From assembly GCA_937898375.1 (NCBI GenBank), contig CALEJX010000455.1, positions 1-12,982 of the forward strand: 12,982 nucleotides of DNA, given 5' to 3'. The notes beneath the pieces were generated by a model that saw only the letters and a list, made by a program, of their open reading frames with translations, ran no database searches and was not told the DNA's origin. The position numbers and the translations under genes are program-made. Below are positions 6,621 through 12,644 of the stretch, piece after piece (the stretch's first letter is position 1; each line of letters begins with the position of its first letter). This DNA is from an uncultured Ruminococcus sp. GTDB lineage: Bacteria; Bacillota; Clostridia; Oscillospirales; Ruminococcaceae.

Positions 6621-6687
6621 TATAGGCAACACCACACAAGGATTGCGTGCAAAGCCGACAGGCGTGCCTTGCGTGGTGTTGCCTATA
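6621..6687. repeat. 67-bp near-perfect palindrome in the lipoprotein gene leader
   Basis: Two 21-base arms (6621-6641 and 6667-6687; outer ends TATAGGCAACACC and GGTGTTGCCTATA) are complementary except for one position, which becomes a G-U pair in the leftward transcript. The 25-base centre contains a smaller GCC/GGC hairpin. No transposase is present. The promoter of the lipoprotein gene places the first transcribed base at the palindrome's edge, so the mRNA would begin with this hairpin. It could be a miniature palindromic mobile repeat or a 5' RNA stabiliser/regulator. Confidence 0.85.
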
Positions 6688-6693
6688 AAATTC

Positions 6694-6722
6694 ATTATAA
6701 CATATTTCACCGATTTTGTTAA
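6694..6722 (-). promoter_or_regulatory. Sigma-A promoter of the lipoprotein gene
   Basis: TTAACA (6722-6717) and TATAAT (6699-6694) are separated by 17 bases. The start is predicted at about 6687-6686, coinciding with the right edge of the palindrome. Confidence 0.75.
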
Positions 6723-6760
6723 TATGTATTTTAATCAAATTAGTAAACTTCTATTTGGCT

Positions 6761-6839
6761 ATATTGTCAAATCATCGGCTCAAATAGGGTAAATATCCCA
6801 AAAATGGGGTATCACAGAGGGAAATGTGACAATATTGTA
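6761..6839. promoter_or_regulatory. Possible operator region between divergent promoters
   Basis: ATATTGTCA (6761-6769) is repeated inverted as TGACAATAT (6827-6835), and the second copy also lies in a short palindrome, ACAATATTGT (6830-6839). These sit in the 279-base AT-rich gap between the divergent lipoprotein and SH3b genes, outside both core promoters. A role as a protein-binding site is inferred. The rest of the gap holds only the two promoters and the SH3b leader. Confidence 0.25.
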
Positions 6840-6851
6840 ATTAAACTGTCA

Positions 6852-6880
6852 TTGACATTAATAATAAAAAATATTATAAT
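6852..6880 (+). promoter_or_regulatory. Consensus sigma-A promoter of the SH3b gene
   Basis: Exact TTGACA (6852-6857) and exact TATAAT (6875-6880) are separated by 17 bases. The start is predicted near 6887, giving a structured leader of about 80 bases. Confidence 0.88.
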
Positions 6881-6890
6881 ATATGTATGT

Positions 6891-6961
6891 ACCTGCGCTT
6901 TGTATGCAGGTGTGCAGGCGTGTTCCTGCAAAAGGAGGCGAAATGCGGCGGCTTGTGCCGT
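6891..6961 (+). promoter_or_regulatory. Structured leader of the SH3b gene
   Basis: Three small hairpins are visible: ACCTGC/GCAGGT (6891-6896, 6906-6911), TGCAGG/CCTGCA (6913-6918, 6925-6930), and GCGGC/GCCGT (6945-6949, 6957-6961). The first two share complementary arms, so alternative pairings exist. The strong SD AAAGGAGG (6931-6938) lies between the second and third hairpins, about 30 bases from the ATG of the gene. Whether this is regulatory is unproven. Confidence 0.35.
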
Positions 6962-6968
6962 GTGAAAT

Positions 6969-7496
6969 ATGGATAATAACAAGAATAACGTTTCCCGCAA
7001 GGCTTCGGGAAATACGGCGAGCGTTGTCGCAATAATCGTCGTGGGCATATTTGTGCTGTGCGTGATACTTCTGCTTGCCAAGGGACTTTTTGCAAGCAAC
7101 AGCTCAGAAGTGCCAAAGGGCATAAATACTGCTACTATAAATACCAATGAGTCTGTGGCTGAACCTGTGAACAGCTCCGCCCCTGCGGATACGTCCGTTA
7201 CTGATAACAGCAGTGTGGACGAAAGCGGTGCGGTAACAGATGCGTCAAGCGACGAGTCAAGCCAGACAGACGTGCTTGATGTTATGTATGTTACAGAGTA
7301 TGCTTACCTTCATGTTGCACCTGATAATGACGCCGAGAATATCGTTTGTATGTCACCGGGCGTTCAGGTAAACGTCCTTGAATATGAGGATAACGGATAT
7401 GTGAAGATAACTTTCATGAATATAGACGGCCCACTCACGGGATATATTTATAAGGATTATCTTACAACAGACAGCTCTATAGCTGTACAGTGGTAA
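6969..7496 (+). CDS. Membrane-anchored SH3b-domain protein
   Basis: This is a 175-aa protein with a short cytoplasmic N-terminus (1-16), one membrane helix (about 17-41, VVAIIVVGIFVLCVILLLA), a long Ser/Thr/Asp/Val-rich extracellular linker (42-103) and a C-terminal bacterial SH3 domain (about 105-167; MYVTEYAYLHVAPD, VQVNVLEYEDNGYVKI, GYIYKDYL). Such domains usually bind cell-wall peptides, so a wall-sensing or wall-anchoring role is plausible. No catalytic domain is present. An in-frame stop at 6963-6965 forces the start to ATG 6969, which lacks a nearby SD; the strong AGGAGG is 30 bases away, across a small hairpin. It is followed by a terminator and then the YgjP-type gene. Confidence 0.85.
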   Translation: MDNNKNNVSRKASGNTASVVAIIVVGIFVLCVILLLAKGLFASNSSEVPKGINTATINTNESVAEPVNSSAPADTSVTDNSSVDESGAVTDASSDESSQTDVLDVMYVTEYAYLHVAPDNDAENIVCMSPGVQVNVLEYEDNGYVKITFMNIDGPLTGYIYKDYLTTDSSIAVQW

Positions 7497-7505
7497 AAAA
7501 TTCAG

Positions 7506-7534
7506 CGCCGCACAAAAGGATGTGCGGCGTTTTT
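7506..7534 (+). terminator. Rho-independent terminator after the SH3b gene
   Basis: CGCCGCACA (7506-7514) pairs with TGTGCGGCG (7521-7529) over 9 bp with a 6-base loop, followed by TTTTT (7530-7534). It ends only seven bases before the SD of the next gene. Confidence 0.9.
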
Positions 7535-7552
7535 GGATATGGGGGCTTTGAA

Positions 7553-8239
7553 GTGCCGAAATATAATACTTTTATCGTGGATAAAAACGGACAGCGCATA
7601 GATTTTATTCTTGACGTTGCCAAAAGAAGCCGCCTTAACATGGGTATGCGTGACGGCGTTTTGACAGTGCGTGTGCCTTACGGCTGTTCAAAACAGCAGC
7701 TTGAAAGCTTTATAAACAACAATCTCGGCTGGATAAAAGAGCAGAAAGACAAGGCGGCGGTGGGTCTGCCGAAAGATTTTTGCGAGGGCGAAAAGCTCAG
7801 ACTTTTGGGAAACGAGCTTGCCCTGACCCTTGTTCAGGCTGACAAGTATTTTCCCCCGAGGATAGAAGACGGCAAGCTTCTCATTGCCGTGAACAAGACA
7901 AGCGACCAAAACTATGTGAAAGAGCAGACCACCAAGTTCATAAACGATCTCACAGTGGCGGAGATAACAAAAAGTATGCAGAAAATGTCCGCCGCCACAG
8001 GGCTTGTGCCTGAAAAGGTCACAATAAAACCCCTGACCGCAAGTTGGGGAAGATGTATCTCAAACAGGCATATCTCCATAAACTCAAAGCTTATCGTTTT
8101 CCGCAGAGAGTGCATTGATTACGTCTGCCTCCACGAGCTTTGCCACTTGGTCTTTATGGATCACAGCAAAGATTTTTGGGCGTTGGTGAGCAAGTTCTGC
8201 CCCGAATGGCAAAGCATAAGAGAAGAAATGAAAGGCTGA
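7553..8239 (+). CDS. YgjP-like (DUF45/M48-type) zinc metallopeptidase
   Basis: This is a 228-aa cytoplasmic protein of the YgjP-like family (DUF45), related to WLM/SprT-type zinc peptidases. The zinc site HELCH is at 194-198 (H194, E195, H198), followed by the family's HSKDFW block (204-209), where a third ligand is expected. The preceding SWGRC stretch (164-168) is also characteristic, and family length is normal. The physiological substrate of these proteins is not established; in many genomes they accompany restriction loci, which is not the case here. The start is GTG 7553, with GGGGG at 7541-7545. A longer reading from 7490 would translate through the terminator and is rejected. I see no clear promoter between the SH3b gene and this one, so expression probably depends on read-through. 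Confidence 0.88.
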   Translation: MPKYNTFIVDKNGQRIDFILDVAKRSRLNMGMRDGVLTVRVPYGCSKQQLESFINNNLGWIKEQKDKAAVGLPKDFCEGEKLRLLGNELALTLVQADKYFPPRIEDGKLLIAVNKTSDQNYVKEQTTKFINDLTVAEITKSMQKMSAATGLVPEKVTIKPLTASWGRCISNRHISINSKLIVFRRECIDYVCLHELCHLVFMDHSKDFWALVSKFCPEWQSIREEMKG

Positions 8240-8249
8240 CCGTGCAGGC

Positions 8250-8286
8250 ATACCCTACAAATTATCCCCCTGCGCTTTGTGGGTAT
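8250..8286. repeat. Inverted repeat just upstream of a promoter
   Basis: ATACCC-T-ACAAA (8250-8261) pairs with TTTGTGGGTAT (8276-8286) over 11 bp with one bulged base and a 14-base loop. There is no U tract, so it is a poor terminator for the peptidase gene. It ends six bases before the -35 box at 8293, a position suited to an operator. An alternative GCAGG/CCTGC pairing (8244-8248, 8269-8273) conflicts with it. Confidence 0.4.
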
Positions 8287-8292
8287 TAACTA

Positions 8293-8321
8293 TTGACAAA
8301 TACAAGATATTGTGGTATTCT
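8293..8321 (+). promoter_or_regulatory. Extended -10 promoter of the NrdD-tail gene
   Basis: TTGACA (8293-8298) and TATTCT (8316-8321) are separated by 17 bases, with a TGG extension at 8313-8315 (TGn motif). The start is predicted near 8328, about 48 bases before the ATG. Confidence 0.7.
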
Positions 8322-8375
8322 TTTATCACAGTTACAATATGTATAAATGACGAAGCAAACGGAGGTAATGGTAAA

Positions 8376-8666
8376 ATGGTAAATGTGAATGTAACAGGCG
8401 GCGAGATGTCGCAGGCAGAGATAAATTCTTATATCGACAGGGCGCAGAAGCTTTACCCTGAAAAGACTATCCAAGCGATCGACCTTAAAATAGACGGCGA
8501 CTTTGTTGACGTTGATTATCACTTTGCAGATGTGCCTTTTCAGCGTATAAGAAGAATAACAGGCTATCTTGTGGGAACTCTCGACAGATTTAACGACGCA
8601 AAGAGGGCGGAGGTCCGTGACAGAGTAAAGCACGGTCTTACAAGCCCTAGCACATCAGAACAGTAA
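8376..8666 (+). CDS. Small NrdD-like protein with a glycyl-radical-type C-terminal motif
   Basis: This is a 96-aa cytoplasmic protein with no cysteine. Its C-terminal half contains RRITGYLVG (59-67) and RAEVRDRVKH (77-86). In class III (anaerobic) ribonucleotide reductase NrdD, the radical glycine lies near the C-terminus in an R-V-x-G-Y-L context, followed by a K/R-rich RVKH-like tail, so G63 aligns with the radical glycine. I recall that databases label small clostridial proteins of this type as anaerobic ribonucleoside-triphosphate reductase (NRDD family). It lacks the NrdD catalytic barrel and the Cys4 zinc site, so it cannot be a reductase alone. A spare-part role like GrcA/YfiD for pyruvate formate-lyase is possible but is inference. 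The start is ATG 8376 with GGAGGT at 8361-8366. It has its own promoter and terminator. Confidence 0.75.
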   Translation: MVNVNVTGGEMSQAEINSYIDRAQKLYPEKTIQAIDLKIDGDFVDVDYHFADVPFQRIRRITGYLVGTLDRFNDAKRAEVRDRVKHGLTSPSTSEQ

Positions 8667-8671
8667 AAATC

Positions 8672-8717
8672 AAATACGGCATATGTCACCGCAAAAGTGG
8701 CATATGCCGTATTTTTT
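8672..8717. terminator. Long terminator of the NrdD-tail gene, possibly bidirectional
   Basis: An 18-bp stem (8672-8689 with 8697-8714, one G-U pair) has a 7-base loop, followed by TTTTTT (8712-8717, partly in the stem). Leftward, T-rich sequence from 8670-8665 can also serve the convergent gene ending at 8742. It contains the core ACGGCATATG/CATATGCCGT. Confidence 0.9.
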
Positions 8718-8741
8718 ATGGAAGTGTATTGGTGTGGCTTT

Positions 8742-9563
8742 TTAAACTTTGTTTCCGCAAACGCTGCAAAATTTAGCTCCGCTTTTCAGATCTGAGCCGC
8801 AGTGCGGACACTTCTCAGGTGTGGTCTGCCAGACAGGCTGTTCGGTCACATCAGCCGTATCTGTAGGTGCTTCTGTAGGCTCTGCCTGCTCAGGCTCAGT
8901 TACGCTCTGTGACATAACAGGTTCGGCATTGTCAGGCTTTCTGAACTGTGACATATCAGGCTGGGCAAAACTCTGTTCCTGCGGCATAGCCATTGGTATA
9001 GGCGCAGGAGTATTTTCAGGTGCCTTTGCGGCAACAGGTATCTCAACGGCAAAATCTTCGCCCATAAGTCTGCCTGCAATAACAAGTCCGCCTATGAAAA
9101 GCAGGAAAGCCGCAATAAAAGGCAGAACATCATCAGCAAGTGAAAGTGCTACCCTGAACTTATCGTTGTCATAGCCCATTGTTATAGCGTTTGAGAAGTG
9201 ACCCTTAACGAGAACATAGTATATCATAACGCCCTTTGTTATCATCACAACAAGCGGGAAAAGGATAAGAAAGCCTGCAAATGCGCCGTCAAGCTTTTTC
9301 TTGCCCTTTGCTCTTGCACAAGTGAAAAATACCACAAGGCTGAATATCACAAGTGCGCAGGAGAGTCCGTAAATGTTCACATAAGCGAAAATGTCAGGTG
9401 TGAACATAAAGTCTATCTTGTTTGTGAAAACGTTGTTGTAAATAAGCTTTCCCACAGGGTCAGCCAAAGCACCTGCCGCCGAGAGAATAAATGCGAAAAA
9501 ACTCAGCAGGCACAGGGACATTCCTGCGTATGTAAGTTTTTTTGTGTAGATTTTTTTTGCCAT
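8742..9563 (-). CDS. Four-helix membrane protein with C-terminal zinc ribbon
   Basis: This is a 273-aa integral membrane protein. Predicted helices are at about 12-33, 62-83, 95-117 and 145-166. A Pro/Glu/Ala/Met-rich linker (175-248) follows, then a C-terminal zinc ribbon with CPHC (252-255) and CSVC (266-269), as in many Firmicutes proteins that tether a zinc-ribbon tail in the cytoplasm. I do not recognise the membrane part as a named family, and no transport or enzyme motif is evident. The ATG at 9563 is preferred because AAAGGA (9578-9573) lies nine bases upstream; the ATG six codons earlier overlaps that site and lacks its own SD. Its promoter lies between the yfhO stop codon and the yfhO terminator. 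Function is unknown. Confidence 0.82.
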   Translation of the reverse strand: MAKKIYTKKLTYAGMSLCLLSFFAFILSAAGALADPVGKLIYNNVFTNKIDFMFTPDIFAYVNIYGLSCALVIFSLVVFFTCARAKGKKKLDGAFAGFLILFPLVVMITKGVMIYYVLVKGHFSNAITMGYDNDKFRVALSLADDVLPFIAAFLLFIGGLVIAGRLMGEDFAVEIPVAAKAPENTPAPIPMAMPQEQSFAQPDMSQFRKPDNAEPVMSQSVTEPEQAEPTEAPTDTADVTEQPVWQTTPEKCPHCGSDLKSGAKFCSVCGNKV

Positions 9564-9606
9564 TTTGATTAGTCCTTTCATTTGTGAAGTCTTTATCTGT
9601 TGCCCG

Positions 9607-9640
9607 AAAAAATAGGGGCGGATAGAATTTCCGTCCCTAT
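9607..9640 (-). terminator. Terminator of the glycosyltransferase-yfhO operon
   Basis: Read leftward, ATAGGGACGGA (9640-9630) pairs with TCCGCCCCTAT (9622-9612), leaving one A-C mismatch and a 7-base loop, and is followed by TTTTTT (9612-9607). It lies about 55 bases after the yfhO stop codon and overlaps the predicted start site of the next gene's promoter. Confidence 0.8.
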
Positions 9641-9641
9641 T

Positions 9642-9670
9642 ATAATACTATTTTACAAAAGCATTGTCAA
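9642..9670 (-). promoter_or_regulatory. Promoter of the zinc-ribbon membrane protein gene
   Basis: TTGACA (9670-9665) and TATTAT (9647-9642) are separated by 17 bases; a TATAAT three bases on would need a 20-base spacer. The start falls near 9635, inside the 5' arm of the yfhO terminator. Confidence 0.75.
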
Positions 9671-9695
9671 TAGATTTTTTTCGCAACTTCCGTCG

Positions 9696-12644
9696 CTATT
9701 TATCGTTTTTGCCGTTATCCTCGTCATCACCAAGAATATTTTTCATCATTTCGTTGATGTGCCGAAGCTTTTCGTCATCATCATTGTCAGGGCGGTATAT
9801 CCTCAGAGGCTCGTCCGTTGTATCATTTGTATCTTTTATCACAGGTGTGGCAACTTTTTCACTGCTTTCAGCCGTAAGATTAGCCTTTGAAAGCACCTTT
9901 TTCATGACCTTTCCACGCTTGTATTCAAACAGGAATATAAGCACCAGCAGAACAACGCCAAAGCCTGTTATGATAAGTGATACTTTCCAATAGTCAGGTG
10001 AGAACTTCATCGTTATCTTGTTTTCGCCCTGCTCCAAAGGGATAGTTATAAGGCTGTCGAGAGATTTTTCAGCCGTTACCTTTTTGCCGTTCACAGTGAT
10101 AGTCCAGCCGTTTTCATATGGTATGGTAGTGAACAGTACAGAACTGTCGTTTTCAGCATTAACAGTACCCTCAAGGTAAGTGTCCTCAAAGCGTGTGACA
10201 TCAAGCACATTTTTCTGCATATCAGCGCAGGTCTGCGCAAAGCTGTCATAATCAAAGGTGTAGAAAAGCTGGTCTTTCCAGTAAGCCTCGTTGTCATCAT
10301 TTGCCACTGTTATGCGTATGCGAAGCTCCTGCCCCTCATAGAATTTGCCGAGATTCATAATAGAATAATTGTCGCCCACAAAGAACTGACCTGCATATTC
10401 CATAGGCTCAGAGCCGTCCATATAATCGTCCTCGTCTTGTATCCATACGTTGCAGGAGCGCTCATATTTGGTAGGAAGATACATATAAAGATATGAGTCC
10501 TTATCCATTTTCACAACATAGTCAATGTGACATTCCGCAATGGAAGTGTCTGTAGGGAAGTATTTCGTGTGTCCGTCAGTAAGCTGTGATGTAGAAACAT
10601 TCTCCATTTCGCTGTTTATAACAGGTATCTTTGTGAAATATTCCTTTGTTGTGCCTGCGAGGGCGTTGAATACCATGTTCTGATTTTCAAAAGGATTGTC
10701 CTCAGAAAGTGTCACGTCCTCAATGCTCGGCGACGATACCATGCCAAGACCAAGAGCGTTAGGGTTGTTGTAGAATTTGTATGTTGCGTCGCCCTCTGTG
10801 TATTCTGTAGTGAGCTTGTATTCCTCAGGCACTTTAACTCTTGTGCCTACAAAAGAGGTGTTGCCTGTTTTGTCCATAAGATATTTTATGTCAAACAGAG
10901 CGTCCGTCATGAAAGTTGTGCCGTCATATTTTGTGTAGTGTCCGCCGTAAGCATATCCAAGCTTGTGAAGCATCATAAGTGCAGGTGCATTCATTGTGGA
11001 GCTTGAATGTGAAATGCCCTTGTAACCTGTGCCGATAGGATCATTCACAGTTCTGTGGAAAGTCGCTTCCATGCGGTAGAAAAGCGACGGGTCATATTCT
11101 TTCATCATTGACACAGCATTTCTCGTTTGTGTCATGTAAGGCTCATAGGAAGAATATTTGCTGTATGCAACGTCAGTGTCTATCTTGTCGATAGTATCAG
11201 CGCTGTTTGCGAAAAGCTCCACCGCAAGAACGCCTACCATTACGATACAAACGGCCTTTGACTTTGGATATTTCTTTATAAGATAGATAAGTGCGAAATA
11301 TGCCGCTAATGCTATCATGGATACCCATATGCCTTGTATAACGTTTGTGGTGTCACCCGTTTCGCTTGTCTTTGTTTCAAAAAGCTGGAAGTGGGAGTAA
11401 TTCTCACGCTCGCACCAAAACAGGAATACCATAAGTCCGAAGAAAATTCCGCCGATATTCTTTGCAGTTATGCCCTCAAGGTTTTCAAACGCCCTAAACG
11501 CCATTACTATCATAAGGAACGAGAATATGAAAGAATATCTGTAAGGCAGCCAGTTCGGCACTTGGAAGCCGTGCATTGCCATGTCAGCAGGCTTTATATA
11601 CATTAATATAACAAGCAGGAAAGTGAGCAGACCTGTGGAGGTCTTTTCTTTCATTGTTATCTTGTCGTTCATAAAGAACAGCGGAACAAGTATCAATACA
11701 GCCGTTCCGCAGTATATCATAGGCATACCCTCAGGGTAAACAGTGTCATATGACATTGGGAAAAGCTTTGTTATGAACGTAAGGAAATCAAACTGCGTTG
11801 CAAGAGAAAAATCAGGGTCAGTAAATTCAAACTTGCCAAGTTTCAGCGAATTGTATACCGGTATGAGAACGAACGCCGCACACATGAGCGCAACAAGCGT
11901 GCCGATACCGAAAGCCACACAGCGTGAGAAGAATTTTTTCGGCAATATCCTGCCCTCTCTTGAAAGGCAGTACCAGCAGAAATAGAAGAACGTGAAAATT
12001 CCCACCATGTAGCCGATATAGAAATGCGCAATGAACATAAGCGCCAGCGGCACGATATAAGGCACGAGCTTGCCCTCGTCAACGAGCCTGTGAACGCCCC
12101 AGCATATAAGCGGCAGATAGATAAGTCCGTCAAGCCACATAGGGTCCATAAGCTGTACCACCATGTATGACATAAGAGCATACATAGTAGGGAATATGAT
12201 AAGTGAGATAGTCTTAGGCTTCTGCGGTGATATCTTTTTCAAGAAGAACATGAACGTCACAGCCGCCGTGCCTATCTTCGCAAGCTGCAAGATAAGGATA
12301 GAGGTCGCCATTATCGTTCTCGGCAGAAGCACAAGTATCAGCATAAAAGGGCTTGCAAGATAATATGCAAACACGCCGAACATTTCTCCGCTGAGGTTTC
12401 GTGACCAGTTGTAGATAAAACTGCCGTTGCCGTGGAAAGCGTCACGGAACTGCTCGTAGTAGTAAACATACTGACCATTCAGGTCAAGCACAAGCACAGA
12501 GCTGTCACCTATAGGGTGTATCTTGAAAAACGCATAGGCAGAAAACATTATCGCCACAGGCAGAAAGAACACCAGAAAATACAGCCGCTTGTCATAGCAC
12601 CACTTTTTTGCAAATGAAAGGGGAGATGTCTTAGTCTTTTCCAT
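9696..12644 (-). CDS. yfhO: YfhO family membrane glycosyltransferase
   Basis: This is a 982-aa polytopic membrane protein of the YfhO family, a GT-C-type fold. In Bacillus subtilis, YfhO works with CsbB to decorate lipoteichoic acid with sugars taken from an undecaprenyl-phosphate carrier. The N-terminal region shows the family's LDLNGQYVYYYEQFRD block just after helix 1 (D54, Q58), a NWSRNLSGEMFG loop (79-90) and DPMWLDGLIYLPL (167-179). Many hydrophobic helices fill roughly 20-480, followed by a large extracellular beta-rich domain and one final helix near 884-907. A 75-residue highly charged cytoplasmic tail ends in DDEDNGKNDK, making it longer than the B. subtilis protein. The ATG at 12644 overlaps the upstream glycosyltransferase gene by 14 bases and has GAGGAGA at 12657-12651, so the two are coupled. 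The sugar and polymer are unknown. Confidence 0.9.
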   Translation of the reverse strand: MEKTKTSPLSFAKKWCYDKRLYFLVFFLPVAIMFSAYAFFKIHPIGDSSVLVLDLNGQYVYYYEQFRDAFHGNGSFIYNWSRNLSGEMFGVFAYYLASPFMLILVLLPRTIMATSILILQLAKIGTAAVTFMFFLKKISPQKPKTISLIIFPTMYALMSYMVVQLMDPMWLDGLIYLPLICWGVHRLVDEGKLVPYIVPLALMFIAHFYIGYMVGIFTFFYFCWYCLSREGRILPKKFFSRCVAFGIGTLVALMCAAFVLIPVYNSLKLGKFEFTDPDFSLATQFDFLTFITKLFPMSYDTVYPEGMPMIYCGTAVLILVPLFFMNDKITMKEKTSTGLLTFLLVILMYIKPADMAMHGFQVPNWLPYRYSFIFSFLMIVMAFRAFENLEGITAKNIGGIFFGLMVFLFWCERENYSHFQLFETKTSETGDTTNVIQGIWVSMIALAAYFALIYLIKKYPKSKAVCIVMVGVLAVELFANSADTIDKIDTDVAYSKYSSYEPYMTQTRNAVSMMKEYDPSLFYRMEATFHRTVNDPIGTGYKGISHSSSTMNAPALMMLHKLGYAYGGHYTKYDGTTFMTDALFDIKYLMDKTGNTSFVGTRVKVPEEYKLTTEYTEGDATYKFYNNPNALGLGMVSSPSIEDVTLSEDNPFENQNMVFNALAGTTKEYFTKIPVINSEMENVSTSQLTDGHTKYFPTDTSIAECHIDYVVKMDKDSYLYMYLPTKYERSCNVWIQDEDDYMDGSEPMEYAGQFFVGDNYSIMNLGKFYEGQELRIRITVANDDNEAYWKDQLFYTFDYDSFAQTCADMQKNVLDVTRFEDTYLEGTVNAENDSSVLFTTIPYENGWTITVNGKKVTAEKSLDSLITIPLEQGENKITMKFSPDYWKVSLIITGFGVVLLVLIFLFEYKRGKVMKKVLSKANLTAESSEKVATPVIKDTNDTTDEPLRIYRPDNDDDEKLRHINEMMKNILGDDEDNGKNDK

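Noticed and set aside
6621..6687. Palindrome as a transcription terminator
   Set aside because: No U tract follows on either strand, and it lies at the start of a transcript between divergent genes, not after a gene end.
6595..6738. 48-residue N-terminal extension of the lipoprotein
   Set aside because: It would translate through the palindrome, starts upstream of the predicted transcription start, and would mask a textbook lipoprotein signal.
7490..7552. Extension of the zinc peptidase back to 7490, overlapping the SH3b gene
   Set aside because: It reads through a strong terminator hairpin and lacks homologous-looking sequence. The GTG at 7553 has GGGGG at the right distance.
8277..8375. 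33-residue extension of the NrdD-tail protein
   Set aside because: It begins upstream of the predicted transcription start and covers the promoter. The ATG at 8376 has GGAGGT.
9664..9993. Rightward 109-aa and 96-aa reading frames opposite the end of yfhO
   Set aside because: They are antisense shadows of yfhO and its terminator region with no SD or family resemblance. The same applies to the other antisense frames across the MATE, fliB-like and yfhO genes.
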